Notes: generated from the letters alone by a model not told the origin. A DNA stretch of 64,000 nucleotides from Methanothermococcus thermolithotrophicus DSM 2095 (GCF_946463545.1 NZ_OX296583.1:1620902-1684901), one strand, 5' to 3'; shown: positions 37,220-45,950, counted from the first letter of the stretch. A program made the numbers and translations.

Positions 37220-38618
37220 AGTCAACGCAGGCGAAATCTGTTACGTAAAAAAACAGAGAAAAGGAACAATTAATCCAAACAAAATATGCCAACCGATAGG
37301 AGCAATGTGGGCAACAGTTGGTGTAAAAGGTACAATTCCATTTGTTCAAGGTTCCCAGGGGTGTACCACCTATGTTAGGTATGCATTCAACAGACACTTT
37401 AGGGAACCTGTATCTATAGCTACAGCATCTTTCCACGAACATGCTGCAGTATATGGTGGTATGAGCAACCTTGTTGATGGTTTGACTAACTTGGTAGCAA
37501 GGTATGATCCATATTCAATATCAGTAATTACAACGTGCTCCTCTGAAACCATTGGGGATGATATAGAATCATTCATAAGGGCGGCTAAAAAGAATATTGC
37601 CAAAAAATTAGGTGAGGAAAAGGCAGAACTACCAATCATTCCAATCCACTGTCCATCATACCAGGGGAGCCACGTCACAGGATATGACAATGCAGCAAAG
37701 GCTTTCATCAACTACCTTGCAAAAAAAGATGATGAGAAAGAACCCCATAAAATAAACATTATTCCAGGATTTGGTGTTAACCCTGGAGATATACTTGAGA
37801 TAAAGAGAATGCTTGAAATGTTTGGATTAAAGGATCGTGAAGATTACTCAGTATTATTCGATATAAGTGAAACTCTCTACCAACCACTTAGAGAACCGCT
37901 TGGTGAAATACCACACTTCCCAAGACTTGGAACTGAATTGGACGAATTCGTAGATTCTGCAAATGCAAAAGCTACCTTTGCCCTATGTAGAACTGCTGGA
38001 GGAGCTGGTGCAGAAATACTCAGAAGAAGATACAAAGTTGATGCATATTATGGATTGCCAATAGGCTTGAAGAACACCGATGACTTCGTAATAAATGTTG
38101 CAAAGGTCACAGGGAAAAGTATTCCAGATAAGCTCCTTGATGAAAGAGGTAAACTTATAGATGCAATTGCTGATACCATACATTATACAATGGATAAAAA
38201 AGTAGGTATATTCGGTGACCCGGACTTCGTAGTTGCAGTAGCAAGATTCTGCTGTGAAATTGGGATGAAACCGGTTGTTGTAAATACACAGACACCTTCA
38301 AGAACATACCAAAAAGAAATGGAAGCTATTGCCAAAGAACACAATGTTGGCATTGAAGTGCAGTTCTCAGACCTTTGGGACTTTGAGAAGTCAGTTAAAG
38401 AGAAGGAAGTAGATTTACTCATAGGACACCCAAGAGGTGGAGTACCAATAGCCAAAGATATGGATATTGGACTTGTTAGAATGGGATTCCCAATATACGA
38501 TAGAGTTGGGCACTTTAGATGGCCTATGGTAGGATATATGGGAACTTTAAGATTCTTTGATGATATAGTAAACACAATACTTGATACGAAAGTCCCATGG
38601 GATCAAAAACAACAGTAA
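37212..38618 (+). CDS. nifK: Nitrogenase molybdenum-iron protein beta chain
   Basis: The 468-residue beta subunit supplies the other P-cluster ligands: Cys in NPNKICQPIGAMWATVGVKG, GSQGCTTYVRYAFNRHF and TTCSSETIGDDI. It lacks the N-terminal extension of proteobacterial NifK, the usual archaeal form. HCPSYQGSHVTGYDNAAKAF and HPRGGVPIAKDMDIGLVRMG are standard. Its ATG lies within the last codons of nifD. Confidence 0.95.
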   Translation: MSEVNAGEICYVKKQRKGTINPNKICQPIGAMWATVGVKGTIPFVQGSQGCTTYVRYAFNRHFREPVSIATASFHEHAAVYGGMSNLVDGLTNLVARYDPYSISVITTCSSETIGDDIESFIRAAKKNIAKKLGEEKAELPIIPIHCPSYQGSHVTGYDNAAKAFINYLAKKDDEKEPHKINIIPGFGVNPGDILEIKRMLEMFGLKDREDYSVLFDISETLYQPLREPLGEIPHFPRLGTELDEFVDSANAKATFALCRTAGGAGAEILRRRYKVDAYYGLPIGLKNTDDFVINVAKVTGKSIPDKLLDERGKLIDAIADTIHYTMDKKVGIFGDPDFVVAVARFCCEIGMKPVVVNTQTPSRTYQKEMEAIAKEHNVGIEVQFSDLWDFEKSVKEKEVDLLIGHPRGGVPIAKDMDIGLVRMGFPIYDRVGHFRWPMVGYMGTLRFFDDIVNTILDTKVPWDQKQQ

Positions 38619-38639
38619 TTAGTAAAAAAGGATGATATC

Positions 38640-38963
38640 ATGTCTGATATGAAGATTAGATTGGCGAAGTTCTATGACAAGATGGGGAGAGCAGTAAATG
38701 ATGGCGATGAATTTGTGTATGCCACATTTCAGATAGGAAAAGAAGATAAACCAGTTGAAGGGGATGTACTCGTACAGGTAACCAACCTTAAAGGAATTCC
38801 CATAATTGTAGCAAAATACATCATTGAGAAATACGGCTATGGTGGTTATGGAAAACCAAAAGATGTAGGTAGTCTTGATGATGTTAAAAAATTTGGAGTT
38901 CCAGAAGAAACCATAGAAGAAATAAGGAACATTTGTAAATCCAAAGGTATTGACTGGATCTAA
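38640..38963 (+). CDS. Small nif-operon protein, function unknown
   Basis: This is a 107-residue soluble protein between nifK and nifE, 21 bases after nifK and on the same strand. The sequence (KIRLAKFYDKMGRAVNDGDE near the start, KYGYGGYGKPKDVGSLDDVK near residue 62) does not match NifX, NafY, VnfG, AnfG or AnfO as I know them. It has one Cys, a glycine/tyrosine turn and an acidic helical C-terminus ending GIDWI. An accessory or assembly role in nitrogenase is inferred from position. Confidence 0.75.
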   Translation: MSDMKIRLAKFYDKMGRAVNDGDEFVYATFQIGKEDKPVEGDVLVQVTNLKGIPIIVAKYIIEKYGYGGYGKPKDVGSLDDVKKFGVPEETIEEIRNICKSKGIDWI

Positions 38964-39038
38964 TGCTTGGATATGCTACAATTACGATGTGCTGCAATAA
39001 TTCATAACTGATTCATAACTGCCACTTTTTCCCTATTG

Positions 39039-39057
39039 GTGAAACCTCTGGTTTCAC
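39039..39057. other. Hairpin in the gap before nifE
   Basis: Gtgaaacc-tct-ggtttcac, an 8-bp perfect stem with a triloop. It resembles the palindromic element hairpins and may also attenuate transcription. The remaining 38964-39181 is A+T-rich without a gene and could hold a second promoter for nifEN. Confidence 0.5.
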
Positions 39058-39181
39058 ATTTTAAATATTAATATTATTGTGAGAATTTACCTGCGAGAAA
39101 TGTTGGTTATTTGAGTATTATGTTTATCATGATTATTAATTAAAGATTATTTAAAAGGTTATTAATAAATCGTGTGATACT

Positions 39182-40504
39182 ATGCCTTACAAAGTACTTA
39201 ACTGTGACAAAGAAAGACCAGATCGAACTATGCACTGTACTGTTAAAAGTGAGGATGCTGTTATCCCAACCTGTTCTAAATTCACCTTACCGGGTGATTC
39301 TAGTGAAAGATCATGTGCATTTCATGGATGCAGGGTAGTAATATGTAACCAAATAAAAAACGTGGTTCATCTAGTACATTCTCCCATGAGCTGTGCATAC
39401 CATTCATGGGATTACCGTTCCCAATCATACGGATACGGATTTACAACAGATCTTCAAGAAAGCGATATAATATTTGGTGGTGAAGAAAAGTTATTTGAAG
39501 CCATATTAAAGGCTGCAGAGGAGTTCAATCCTGATGCAGTTTTTGTATATGAAACATGCACTCCAGCACTAATAGGAAACGATATACAATCTGTAGCAAA
39601 AAAAGCCAGTGAAAAATTAGGGATACCAGTACTAGCTTTTAATTGTGCAGGTTTTAAAGGTGCAAATCAGAATGCTGGGCATAAAATAGCAAACGAACAG
39701 CTCTTTCAATTAATAGGTACCCGAGAGTGTGAAACCACACCTTACGATGTAAATCTTATAGGAGATTTTGGTGTAAAAGATGCAAAGGTTATAGAGGAAA
39801 TGTTGGGTAAGATAGGAGTTAGAGTCTTATGCTCATTTACAGGTAATGCATCTATTGACAAAATAAGGGTCATGCACAAAGCAAAGGTCAACATCGTACA
39901 CTGCATGAAAAGTTCAATGAATTTAGCCAAAATGATGAGGGAAAAATATGGAATTCCCTATGTGACTGCAAATTTCTTTGGTATTGAAAGCTGTTCAACT
40001 GCGCTGAGACGAATAGGCATGGTTCTTGGGATAGATGAAGAGAAAATTGAAAAGGTTATAAGTGAAAATCTAGAACAAGTGAAACCAAAATTGGAGTTCT
40101 TTAAGGAGAAACTTGAAGGTAAGAAGGTCTTTATATGTCACGGTGCTCAGAGGGTTCTTCACTATATCAATCCTCTTAAAAATGACCTTGGAATGGAAAT
40201 AGTAGGAATAGCCACTTACTTTGGAAATGAAGAAAATTACGAGAAAATACTTAAGAGGGTTCCAGAGGGGACCATCATAATTGACAATCCAAATACTCAC
40301 GAGCTCGAAGAGATAATACTTGAATGTAAACCTGATATATTCGTATCCGACAATAAAACAAGGCAGCTCCTATACAAACTTGGAACTCCATTCATATACG
40401 GAAGGGGGATAAAAAGAAGTTATGTAGGATTTGATGGCTTTGTAAATTTTGCAGAGGAAGTTTATGGAACGGTTAACTCAAAGGTCTGGAAACTTATACG
40501 ATAA
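39182..40504 (+). CDS. nifE: Nitrogenase cofactor biosynthesis scaffold NifE
   Basis: NifE forms with NifN the scaffold on which the iron-molybdenum cofactor is finished. Conserved cysteines are in PTCSKFTLPGDSSERSCAFHGC and VHSPMSCAYHSWDYRS, and NIVHCMKSSMNLAKMM near residue 242 corresponds to the cofactor Cys of NifD. The histidine of NifD is absent, as expected for NifE. The length of 440 residues is normal. GTGATACT precedes the ATG. Confidence 0.94.
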   Translation: MPYKVLNCDKERPDRTMHCTVKSEDAVIPTCSKFTLPGDSSERSCAFHGCRVVICNQIKNVVHLVHSPMSCAYHSWDYRSQSYGYGFTTDLQESDIIFGGEEKLFEAILKAAEEFNPDAVFVYETCTPALIGNDIQSVAKKASEKLGIPVLAFNCAGFKGANQNAGHKIANEQLFQLIGTRECETTPYDVNLIGDFGVKDAKVIEEMLGKIGVRVLCSFTGNASIDKIRVMHKAKVNIVHCMKSSMNLAKMMREKYGIPYVTANFFGIESCSTALRRIGMVLGIDEEKIEKVISENLEQVKPKLEFFKEKLEGKKVFICHGAQRVLHYINPLKNDLGMEIVGIATYFGNEENYEKILKRVPEGTIIIDNPNTHELEEIILECKPDIFVSDNKTRQLLYKLGTPFIYGRGIKRSYVGFDGFVNFAEEVYGTVNSKVWKLIR

Positions 40505-40580
40505 TTTAGTGAGCCATAAAACTGTAGATTGTGAAATGATTAATGTGATTAATGTCGGGAAAGGGTTATGAGGTGAAATT

Positions 40581-42149
40581 ATTTCAATCGAAGTTATTAA
40601 CGAAGAAAAAAGATCACTAACTGTGAATTCCCCAAAAATGGATCAGTTGTTGGGGGGAGTATTTGCAGCACTTGGCATATATAAAACCGTTCCACTTATT
40701 CATGGTTCCCAAGGATGTGCCAGCTATGTAAAGAGTATAATAACAAAACACTTTAAAGAACCTGTTGAAATTGCCACTACGGGTTTTTATGAAGTTTCGG
40801 CAATATATGGGGGCAGAGATAACCTGATCTATGGTATTAAAAATATTGTAAAAAACAAACAGCCGGATTTAGTAGTGGTGATGACAACAGGTTTAAGTGA
40901 GACTATTGGTGAGGACATACAAGGTGGATTAAAAAAAGCCACTGAGGACCTTAGCAAGTGTCACGGTAAATCTACAGGTACTGCAAGCACTTCTAATACG
41001 GCCAAGTTCTGTAAATACGATGAAACGAAACCATGCAACTGTTCAAATCAAAATCATAATGGACAGAGAGGCTGCGAACGTAGAAAATCACGTTGCGGTG
41101 AGACGCAGAAAAGATGTGAGGGTAAAAAATCAAAGTCTTCAGCCAACGTTGTTGCAGTAAGTACCCCATCTTATGTAGGCACCCACATAAATGGATATGA
41201 CAGTACCCTAAAAGAAATTATCAAGGCACTTGTAATGGAAGAAAAAAATAAAACTGGCAGATGTGGAAAGGGCAGTAGTGGCAAATGCAACCCTTCAGGA
41301 CGTTCAAATAAAATAAATATAATACCTGGAGTGGTGAATCCAGGTGATGTTAGAGAAATAAAACACATATGCAGGGAAATGAACATATGTTACACCCTGC
41401 TTACAGATATTACCTCACTTGACCGTCCATTGAGACGTCCAAAGGAAAAGTTTCCAGAATGTGAAACAACAGTTGATGCCATAAAAAGAGCTCCGAATTC
41501 AAAGGCCACAATATCATTTGGAATCGAAGGTATTAGTGGGGCAAAATATCTTGAAAACTTTGGGGTTACATCCTACAATCTAAAGTTCCCAATAGGAATT
41601 GAAAATACAGATAACTTTGTAAAGACATTATCTGAAATATCAGGTAAAGAAATTCCAGATTCCATATGGGACGAGAGAGGCTATGCAATAGATGCCATGG
41701 TAGATGCAAACGGTGTTTTGAGAAACAGAAAAGTTGCAATATTTGGTGATCCAGATAAAGTTATAGGTTTAACAGATTTTGCATTTGAAATGGGAATGAA
41801 AGTCATAGCTGTCCTTTCTCCTACTAAAACTCCATATTTCACCTCTGAAATGGAAAGAATATCAAGGGAGAATGATGTAAAAATCACCGTATTTGAAAAT
41901 GGCGATTTATATCAGCTCCATAAGTTCATAAAGAAAAATCCTATCGACCTGATTATCGGGGATTATAGGGGAAGATATATAGCAAATGAAGAAGAAATAC
42001 CTTTGCTTAGGGTTGGATTCCCAGTTATCGATAGGTACGGATACCATAGGAAACCTATGTTAGGATATAGTGGAGCATTGAGAATTGCAGAAGATGCTGC
42101 AAATCTCTTGGTAGGATCATCAGAAACCTATAAAACTTTACACATTTGA
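40581..42149 (+). CDS. nifN: Nitrogenase cofactor biosynthesis scaffold NifN with cysteine-rich insertions and apparent ATT start
   Basis: NifN partners NifE. The core is clear: VNSPKMDQLLGGVFAALGIY, LIHGSQGCASYVKSIITKHF and VSTPSYVGTHINGYDSTLKE. A GTG at 40623 gives a start, but it lacks a ribosome site and would delete the usual first residues. The frame continues upstream (ISIEVINEEKRSLT) to GAGGTGA at 40570-40576, with ATT at 40581 (or 40578) as the best start. Two hydrophilic insertions are not in ordinary NifN: about 64 residues encoded at 40953-41144 with seven cysteines (CKYDETKPCNCSN, RRKSRCGETQKRC), and about 23 residues at 41241-41309 (GRCGKGSSGKCNPSGRS). They could bind metal. Confidence 0.9.
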   Translation: MSIEVINEEKRSLTVNSPKMDQLLGGVFAALGIYKTVPLIHGSQGCASYVKSIITKHFKEPVEIATTGFYEVSAIYGGRDNLIYGIKNIVKNKQPDLVVVMTTGLSETIGEDIQGGLKKATEDLSKCHGKSTGTASTSNTAKFCKYDETKPCNCSNQNHNGQRGCERRKSRCGETQKRCEGKKSKSSANVVAVSTPSYVGTHINGYDSTLKEIIKALVMEEKNKTGRCGKGSSGKCNPSGRSNKINIIPGVVNPGDVREIKHICREMNICYTLLTDITSLDRPLRRPKEKFPECETTVDAIKRAPNSKATISFGIEGISGAKYLENFGVTSYNLKFPIGIENTDNFVKTLSEISGKEIPDSIWDERGYAIDAMVDANGVLRNRKVAIFGDPDKVIGLTDFAFEMGMKVIAVLSPTKTPYFTSEMERISRENDVKITVFENGDLYQLHKFIKKNPIDLIIGDYRGRYIANEEEIPLLRVGFPVIDRYGYHRKPMLGYSGALRIAEDAANLLVGSSETYKTLHI

Positions 42150-42497
42150 GCCATTTGAGCAAAATTTATTTTTGCGAATATCTTTTATTTTAAGATATTT
42201 TTACTTTTATTTTTTATTTTTTAACAACTATATATTGTATTTAACAATATAAAAAGGTTTTTAACCGTTTTTTGGGGAAAACGACTAATCTTTGTATTTT
42301 TCAGCTAAAATATGGAAAATAATATATACCAAAAAATATTAGTTAGCAATTATATTAAGTTAGTATCTGTATAAAATAGTAATTAATATTAATTAACATA
42401 TTGTAAAAATGATGAATTTTGAAAAAATAAACGATATCGACAATAAAATACCCCAGTATCGAAAAGTTTATATAATATTATTATATATCATGTGATA

Positions 42498-42511
42498 GGA
42501 AAGAGATTTCC
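42498..42511. promoter_or_regulatory. NrpR-type operator 1 of mod
   Basis: GGAAagagatTTCC, about 31 bases downstream of the TATA start, the same layout as at the nif promoter. Confidence 0.85.
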
Positions 42512-42530
42512 TTTATTATGTTATAAAGTA

Positions 42531-42544
42531 GGAAATATACTTCC
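42531..42544. promoter_or_regulatory. NrpR-type operator 2 of mod
   Basis: GGAAatatacTTCC, exactly 33 bases after the first, the same spacing as at nif. Molybdate uptake is therefore probably repressed together with nitrogenase. Confidence 0.85.
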
Positions 42545-42565
42545 GATTAAAATATGGGGGATATT

Positions 42566-43381
42566 GTGAAAAAGGCATTATTGCTTATATTGGGTGTTAT
42601 CGTAGCATTTTCTGGATGTGTTGATAATCAACCAGATGTAAAAATAACAAACTTTGAAGATCTAGGAAACGATGGAGTAACAATATCCATAGGAAACCCA
42701 GATCACGTTCCAGCAGGAAAATATGCGGTCAAAGTCATAGATAACTTGAAAAGATCGAATCCAGAACTTGCAGATAAAATATTAAAAAACGTGGTTTCAA
42801 AAGATGCCAATGTTAGGGCAGTTTTGGATAAAGTAGTTTCAAAAGAAGTGGATGCAGGATTTGTTTATAGAACCGATGCGTTTATGGAAAAAGATAAAGT
42901 AGAAATCATTACAATTCCAAAAGAAATTAATGTAGTCCCTGAATATCCTATTGCAGTATTAAAAGACAGTGATAATAAAAAAGAATCAAATGAGTTTGTG
43001 AAATTTGTTCTTTCAAAAGAAGGGCAGGAAATACTAACAAAATATGGGTTTGTAAGTCCAATAGATAACCCAAAACCTTACAGTCCTGAAAAAATTGAAG
43101 GAACTATTGTAGTTTATGCTGCTGCGTCATTAACAGATGCATTTAAAGATATAGGAAATGAATTTGAAAAAGAGACAGGATGTAAAGTAAAATTATTATT
43201 TGCGAGCTCAGGTTCTCTGAGGCAGAAAATAGAAGGTGGAGCAGTAGGTGGAGAAAGTGGAGCAGATGTATTTGCTTCAGCAAGTTTAAAACATATGAAT
43301 CTTCTTGAAAATGAAGGATCTGTAGAAGACCACACCATATTTGCAAAGAATGAACTTGTAGTTATAACTCCAAAACAATAA
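42566..43381 (+). CDS. modA: Molybdate-binding lipoprotein ModA, circularly permuted
   Basis: This is the substrate-binding protein of the molybdate ABC transporter. The GTG at 42566 follows GGGGGAT and gives a lipoprotein signal KKALLLILGVIVAFSGC with lipobox Cys18. The rest is in swapped order. Residues 24-168 (ITNFEDLGNDGVTISIGNP, HVPAGKYA, ending KYGFVSPIDN) match the second part of ModA. Residues 180-271 (IVVYAAASLTDAFKDIGNEF, FASSGSLRQK, ending KNELVVITPKQ) match the first part. A linker KPYSPEKIEG joins the old ends. Nothing seems to be missing, since 271 residues is the family length. The new ends fall at a domain-crossing strand, so the fold could survive. It lies directly behind the NrpR-type sites. 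Confidence 0.88.
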   Translation: MKKALLLILGVIVAFSGCVDNQPDVKITNFEDLGNDGVTISIGNPDHVPAGKYAVKVIDNLKRSNPELADKILKNVVSKDANVRAVLDKVVSKEVDAGFVYRTDAFMEKDKVEIITIPKEINVVPEYPIAVLKDSDNKKESNEFVKFVLSKEGQEILTKYGFVSPIDNPKPYSPEKIEGTIVVYAAASLTDAFKDIGNEFEKETGCKVKLLFASSGSLRQKIEGGAVGGESGADVFASASLKHMNLLENEGSVEDHTIFAKNELVVITPKQ

Positions 43382-43415
43382 TTCCAAAGAATATCCTGCA
43401 AAACAAGTGGTGGAC

Positions 43416-44186
43416 ATGCGACTAATAATCTTTAGATTTTTGATGGGGCTAAGTATTGGTGTATTTATTTTATTGGTAATCATGCCCTTTGTGGCATTAT
43501 TATTCAACATATTTTCAAGCCCTTTAGATATGACTATTGATTACCAATCAATACTACGTCCCTTAATTTTAAGTGTAACTACTTCTCTTGTATCAACGTT
43601 AATCTCACTTTTTGTTGGGATTCCACTGGCATATATACTCACTTACAAAAAATTTCCACTGAAAGAAATATTTGATACCATTGTTAACCTCCCTCTCGTA
43701 GTACCTCCAACTGTTGCAGGATATTTGCTTTTAATAACTTTTGGAAGGTACGGATTGGTGGGATACCCACTACATGTATTGGGGATCACGATAATGTTCA
43801 CGACTTTTGCAATTGTTATGGCCCAGACGTTTGTAGCCCTTCCTTTTATGGTTAGAAGTATTAGGGCTTCTCTTCAAGATATATCTCCGTCATTAATTGA
43901 TGCTGCAAAAACACTTGGTGCAAGTGACTATGAAATATTTAAGGAGATAATTTTGCCTTTATCAAAAGCTGGAATTATATCTGGAATAATATTGACTTAT
44001 GCCAGAGCAATAGGAGAATTTGGGGCCACAGTGATGGTCTGTGGGCTTTTAGACACCCTACCTATAGCAATATTCAATAACGCATTGAGTGGAAACAGAG
44101 ACATTGCAAATATCCTATCATTAATTCTAATTGTTATATCGTTTGGAATTCTGGCGTTATTTAAAAGAATTGCAGCCAAAGATTGA
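43416..44186 (+). CDS. modB: Molybdate ABC transporter permease
   Basis: ModB is the membrane subunit. It has about six helices and the ABC-permease EAA loop DAAKTLGASDYEIFKEIILP near residue 168, followed by ARAIGEFGATVMV, typical of molybdate and sulfate permeases. The ATG at 43416 begins MRLIIFRFLMG and gives 256 residues. It follows modA by 34 bases. GGTGG stands close to the ATG, so the start could also be the GTG at 43407. Confidence 0.92.
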   Translation: MRLIIFRFLMGLSIGVFILLVIMPFVALLFNIFSSPLDMTIDYQSILRPLILSVTTSLVSTLISLFVGIPLAYILTYKKFPLKEIFDTIVNLPLVVPPTVAGYLLLITFGRYGLVGYPLHVLGITIMFTTFAIVMAQTFVALPFMVRSIRASLQDISPSLIDAAKTLGASDYEIFKEIILPLSKAGIISGIILTYARAIGEFGATVMVCGLLDTLPIAIFNNALSGNRDIANILSLILIVISFGILALFKRIAAKD

Positions 44187-44229
44187 GGTGGGATATATTG
44201 GATATAAGTGGTAAAATACGGTGGAACTT

Positions 44230-45396
44230 ATGATAGAAATTAGTAATGTATCTAAAGGACTAAATGGGCAAGAAATTTTAAACGACATAAATTTAAGTGT
44301 AAATGATAACGAAATAATGGTTCTATTAGGACCAAGTGGTTGTGGAAAAACCACCCTTCTAAAAATTATAGCAGGATTGGTAAAACAGGATACTGGCAAC
44401 ATAATAGTTAACAATACAGTGATAAATAATCTCCTTCCGCAGAAAAGAAATATAGGGTTTGTTTTCCAGGAGTACGCCCTATTTCCACATAAGAATGTTT
44501 TTGAAAATATAGCCTTTGGACTAAGAATAAGGAAGATGCCAGAACATGAGATTAAAAATAGAGTAAATGAAATAATGGGAGCTCTTGAAATTGAGCATCT
44601 AACGAATAAAAAAATATCTCAACTGAGTGGTGGACAGAAACAGAGGGTTGCACTAGCAAGGGCTTTGGTAATAAATCCCGATGTTTTACTATTGGATGAG
44701 CCATTAAGTGCTTTAGATCCAGTTTTAAGGGAAAAGTTAAGGGAGGAATTAAAAATCACACTGAAAAAATTGGGGGTTACTGGAATCTATGTGACCCACG
44801 ATTTAACAGAAGCCATGTTGTTGGGGGATAATGTTGCAGTAATGAATAAAGGAATAATTCAACAGATTGGAAAGCCTGATGAAATATTTTATCATCCAAA
44901 AAACGAATTTGTTGCAAAATTTGTTGGGGTAAAGAATATTTTGAAAGGAACAGTATTAAAATTAGAAAATGACACTGCAATAGTGGAAATAAATGGTAAT
45001 AACAATTCAAAAACATCGTTTAAAATAAGAGTTAGGAAATATCCAATATTCGAAACCAGAAAAGAGATATCCCTATGCATTCATCCAGAGGATGTTGTAT
45101 TGGATAGGGTTAAAACCGGAGATGTTGAAAATCAAAGAATTAGGGAGCTCCTTACATCATTTGGAAATAACACAATAAGGGGAAAGGTTATCGACATAGT
45201 TCCAAATGGTTCAGTATTAAAAGTTGCTGTAGATATAGGTAGTATGGAGATGTATGCAATTACCACAAGAAATTTATTGAAATACGATATAAATGATGAA
45301 GTATGGGTTTCATTCAGTAAAGATGCCCCCCACCCAATGTGTGGTAAAAAGTGCAAATCTAAAAATCGAAAATCTTCATGTAAGTGTAAAAACTGA
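44230..45396 (+). CDS. modC: Molybdate ABC transporter ATP-binding protein with cysteine-rich tail
   Basis: ModC drives molybdate import. LLGPSGCGKTTLLKIIAGL is Walker A (about residue 34), QLSGGQKQRVALARALVI is the ABC signature, and LLLDEPLSALDP is Walker B. A C-terminal regulatory domain of TOBE type runs from about residue 235. The last 18 residues, HPMCGKKCKSKNRKSSCKCK, hold four cysteines and many lysines, unusual for ModC. The ATG at 44230 follows GGTGGAA; 388 residues is normal. Confidence 0.92.
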   Translation: MIEISNVSKGLNGQEILNDINLSVNDNEIMVLLGPSGCGKTTLLKIIAGLVKQDTGNIIVNNTVINNLLPQKRNIGFVFQEYALFPHKNVFENIAFGLRIRKMPEHEIKNRVNEIMGALEIEHLTNKKISQLSGGQKQRVALARALVINPDVLLLDEPLSALDPVLREKLREELKITLKKLGVTGIYVTHDLTEAMLLGDNVAVMNKGIIQQIGKPDEIFYHPKNEFVAKFVGVKNILKGTVLKLENDTAIVEINGNNNSKTSFKIRVRKYPIFETRKEISLCIHPEDVVLDRVKTGDVENQRIRELLTSFGNNTIRGKVIDIVPNGSVLKVAVDIGSMEMYAITTRNLLKYDINDEVWVSFSKDAPHPMCGKKCKSKNRKSSCKCKN

Positions 45397-45455
45397 TTCA
45401 AAAATATTTTATATATGTTTTCATCTACCATAAATTAATATTTAGGAGGTATACA

Positions 45456-45950
45456 ATGTCAGCCATAACAATCAAAAAAGATATAGACGAGATTAAAAGG
45501 AAGCTAACTGAAAAAAATACTGAAGTTTTAATGGTAATAGGTTGCGGTAAATGTGCAAAGATCAGTAAAACTGGAGGTCCTGATGAAGTAAAAGAGATGA
45601 AGAAAATATTAGCTGAAAATGGGTTCAAAATATTTGAACATGATGAATTACCTGATTCCTTAGAAGATAGTTTATGCAAATACGATGCTGTTAAGGCATT
45701 GGCAGAAGATGTTGGAGGGAGCTCCTTTGATTCCATATTGGTACTTGCATGTGGGGCAGGTTTAAAATGTGTTGCAGATAATTTTGAAAATAAAAAAGTG
45801 ATTTCAGGGTTAAACACCATAGGAGTGGGCATAAAAGACAAACTCACATGTATTGCATGCGGTGATTGTAGTTTTGATGACGGCATGTGTAAAAGATTGG
45901 CAATACTTGAAGAGATAAATGAAAATTTGAAAAAATCATATTTTAATTAA
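45456..45950 (+). CDS. MetV-like zinc-binding protein (methylene-THF reductase C-terminal type)
   Basis: This 164-residue protein resembles MetV, the small zinc-binding partner of MetF in some anaerobes. VIGCGKCAKISKTGGPDEVK near residue 29, VLACGAGLKCVA near 94 and KLTCIACGDCSFDDGMCKR near 130 hold the paired cysteines of the family. No MetF is next to it, so in this methanogen it may serve another one-carbon or redox enzyme. A strong TAGGAGGT site precedes the ATG. It follows modC by 60 bases and may share its transcript. Confidence 0.75.
   Translation: MSAITIKKDIDEIKRKLTEKNTEVLMVIGCGKCAKISKTGGPDEVKEMKKILAENGFKIFEHDELPDSLEDSLCKYDAVKALAEDVGGSSFDSILVLACGAGLKCVADNFENKKVISGLNTIGVGIKDKLTCIACGDCSFDDGMCKRLAILEEINENLKKSYFN

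Larger units (their letters stand above)
42150..42553. promoter_or_regulatory. 404-bp intergenic region holding the mod promoter
   Basis: No gene is seen. The first 70 bases are T-rich and could end the nif transcript. The TATA box TTTATATAA is at 42467-42475, with cgaaaag upstream as a BRE, and two operators follow at 42498 and 42531. Confidence 0.7.

Noticed and set aside
35783-38618. Vanadium or iron-only nitrogenase
   Set aside because: No vnfG/anfG delta-subunit gene is present, and a molybdate transporter follows under the same type of operators. The choice of Mo-type is still an inference.
38640-38963. Calling the small nif gene nifX
   Set aside because: It lacks the NifX/NafY fold pattern and lies before nifE, not after nifN, so I left it unnamed.
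42566-43381. ModA seen as two fragments of a tandem duplication with decay
   Set aside because: The two parts are complementary, in one open frame with a signal peptide and stop, and no part is duplicated or missing, so a finished permutation fits better than a decaying duplicate.
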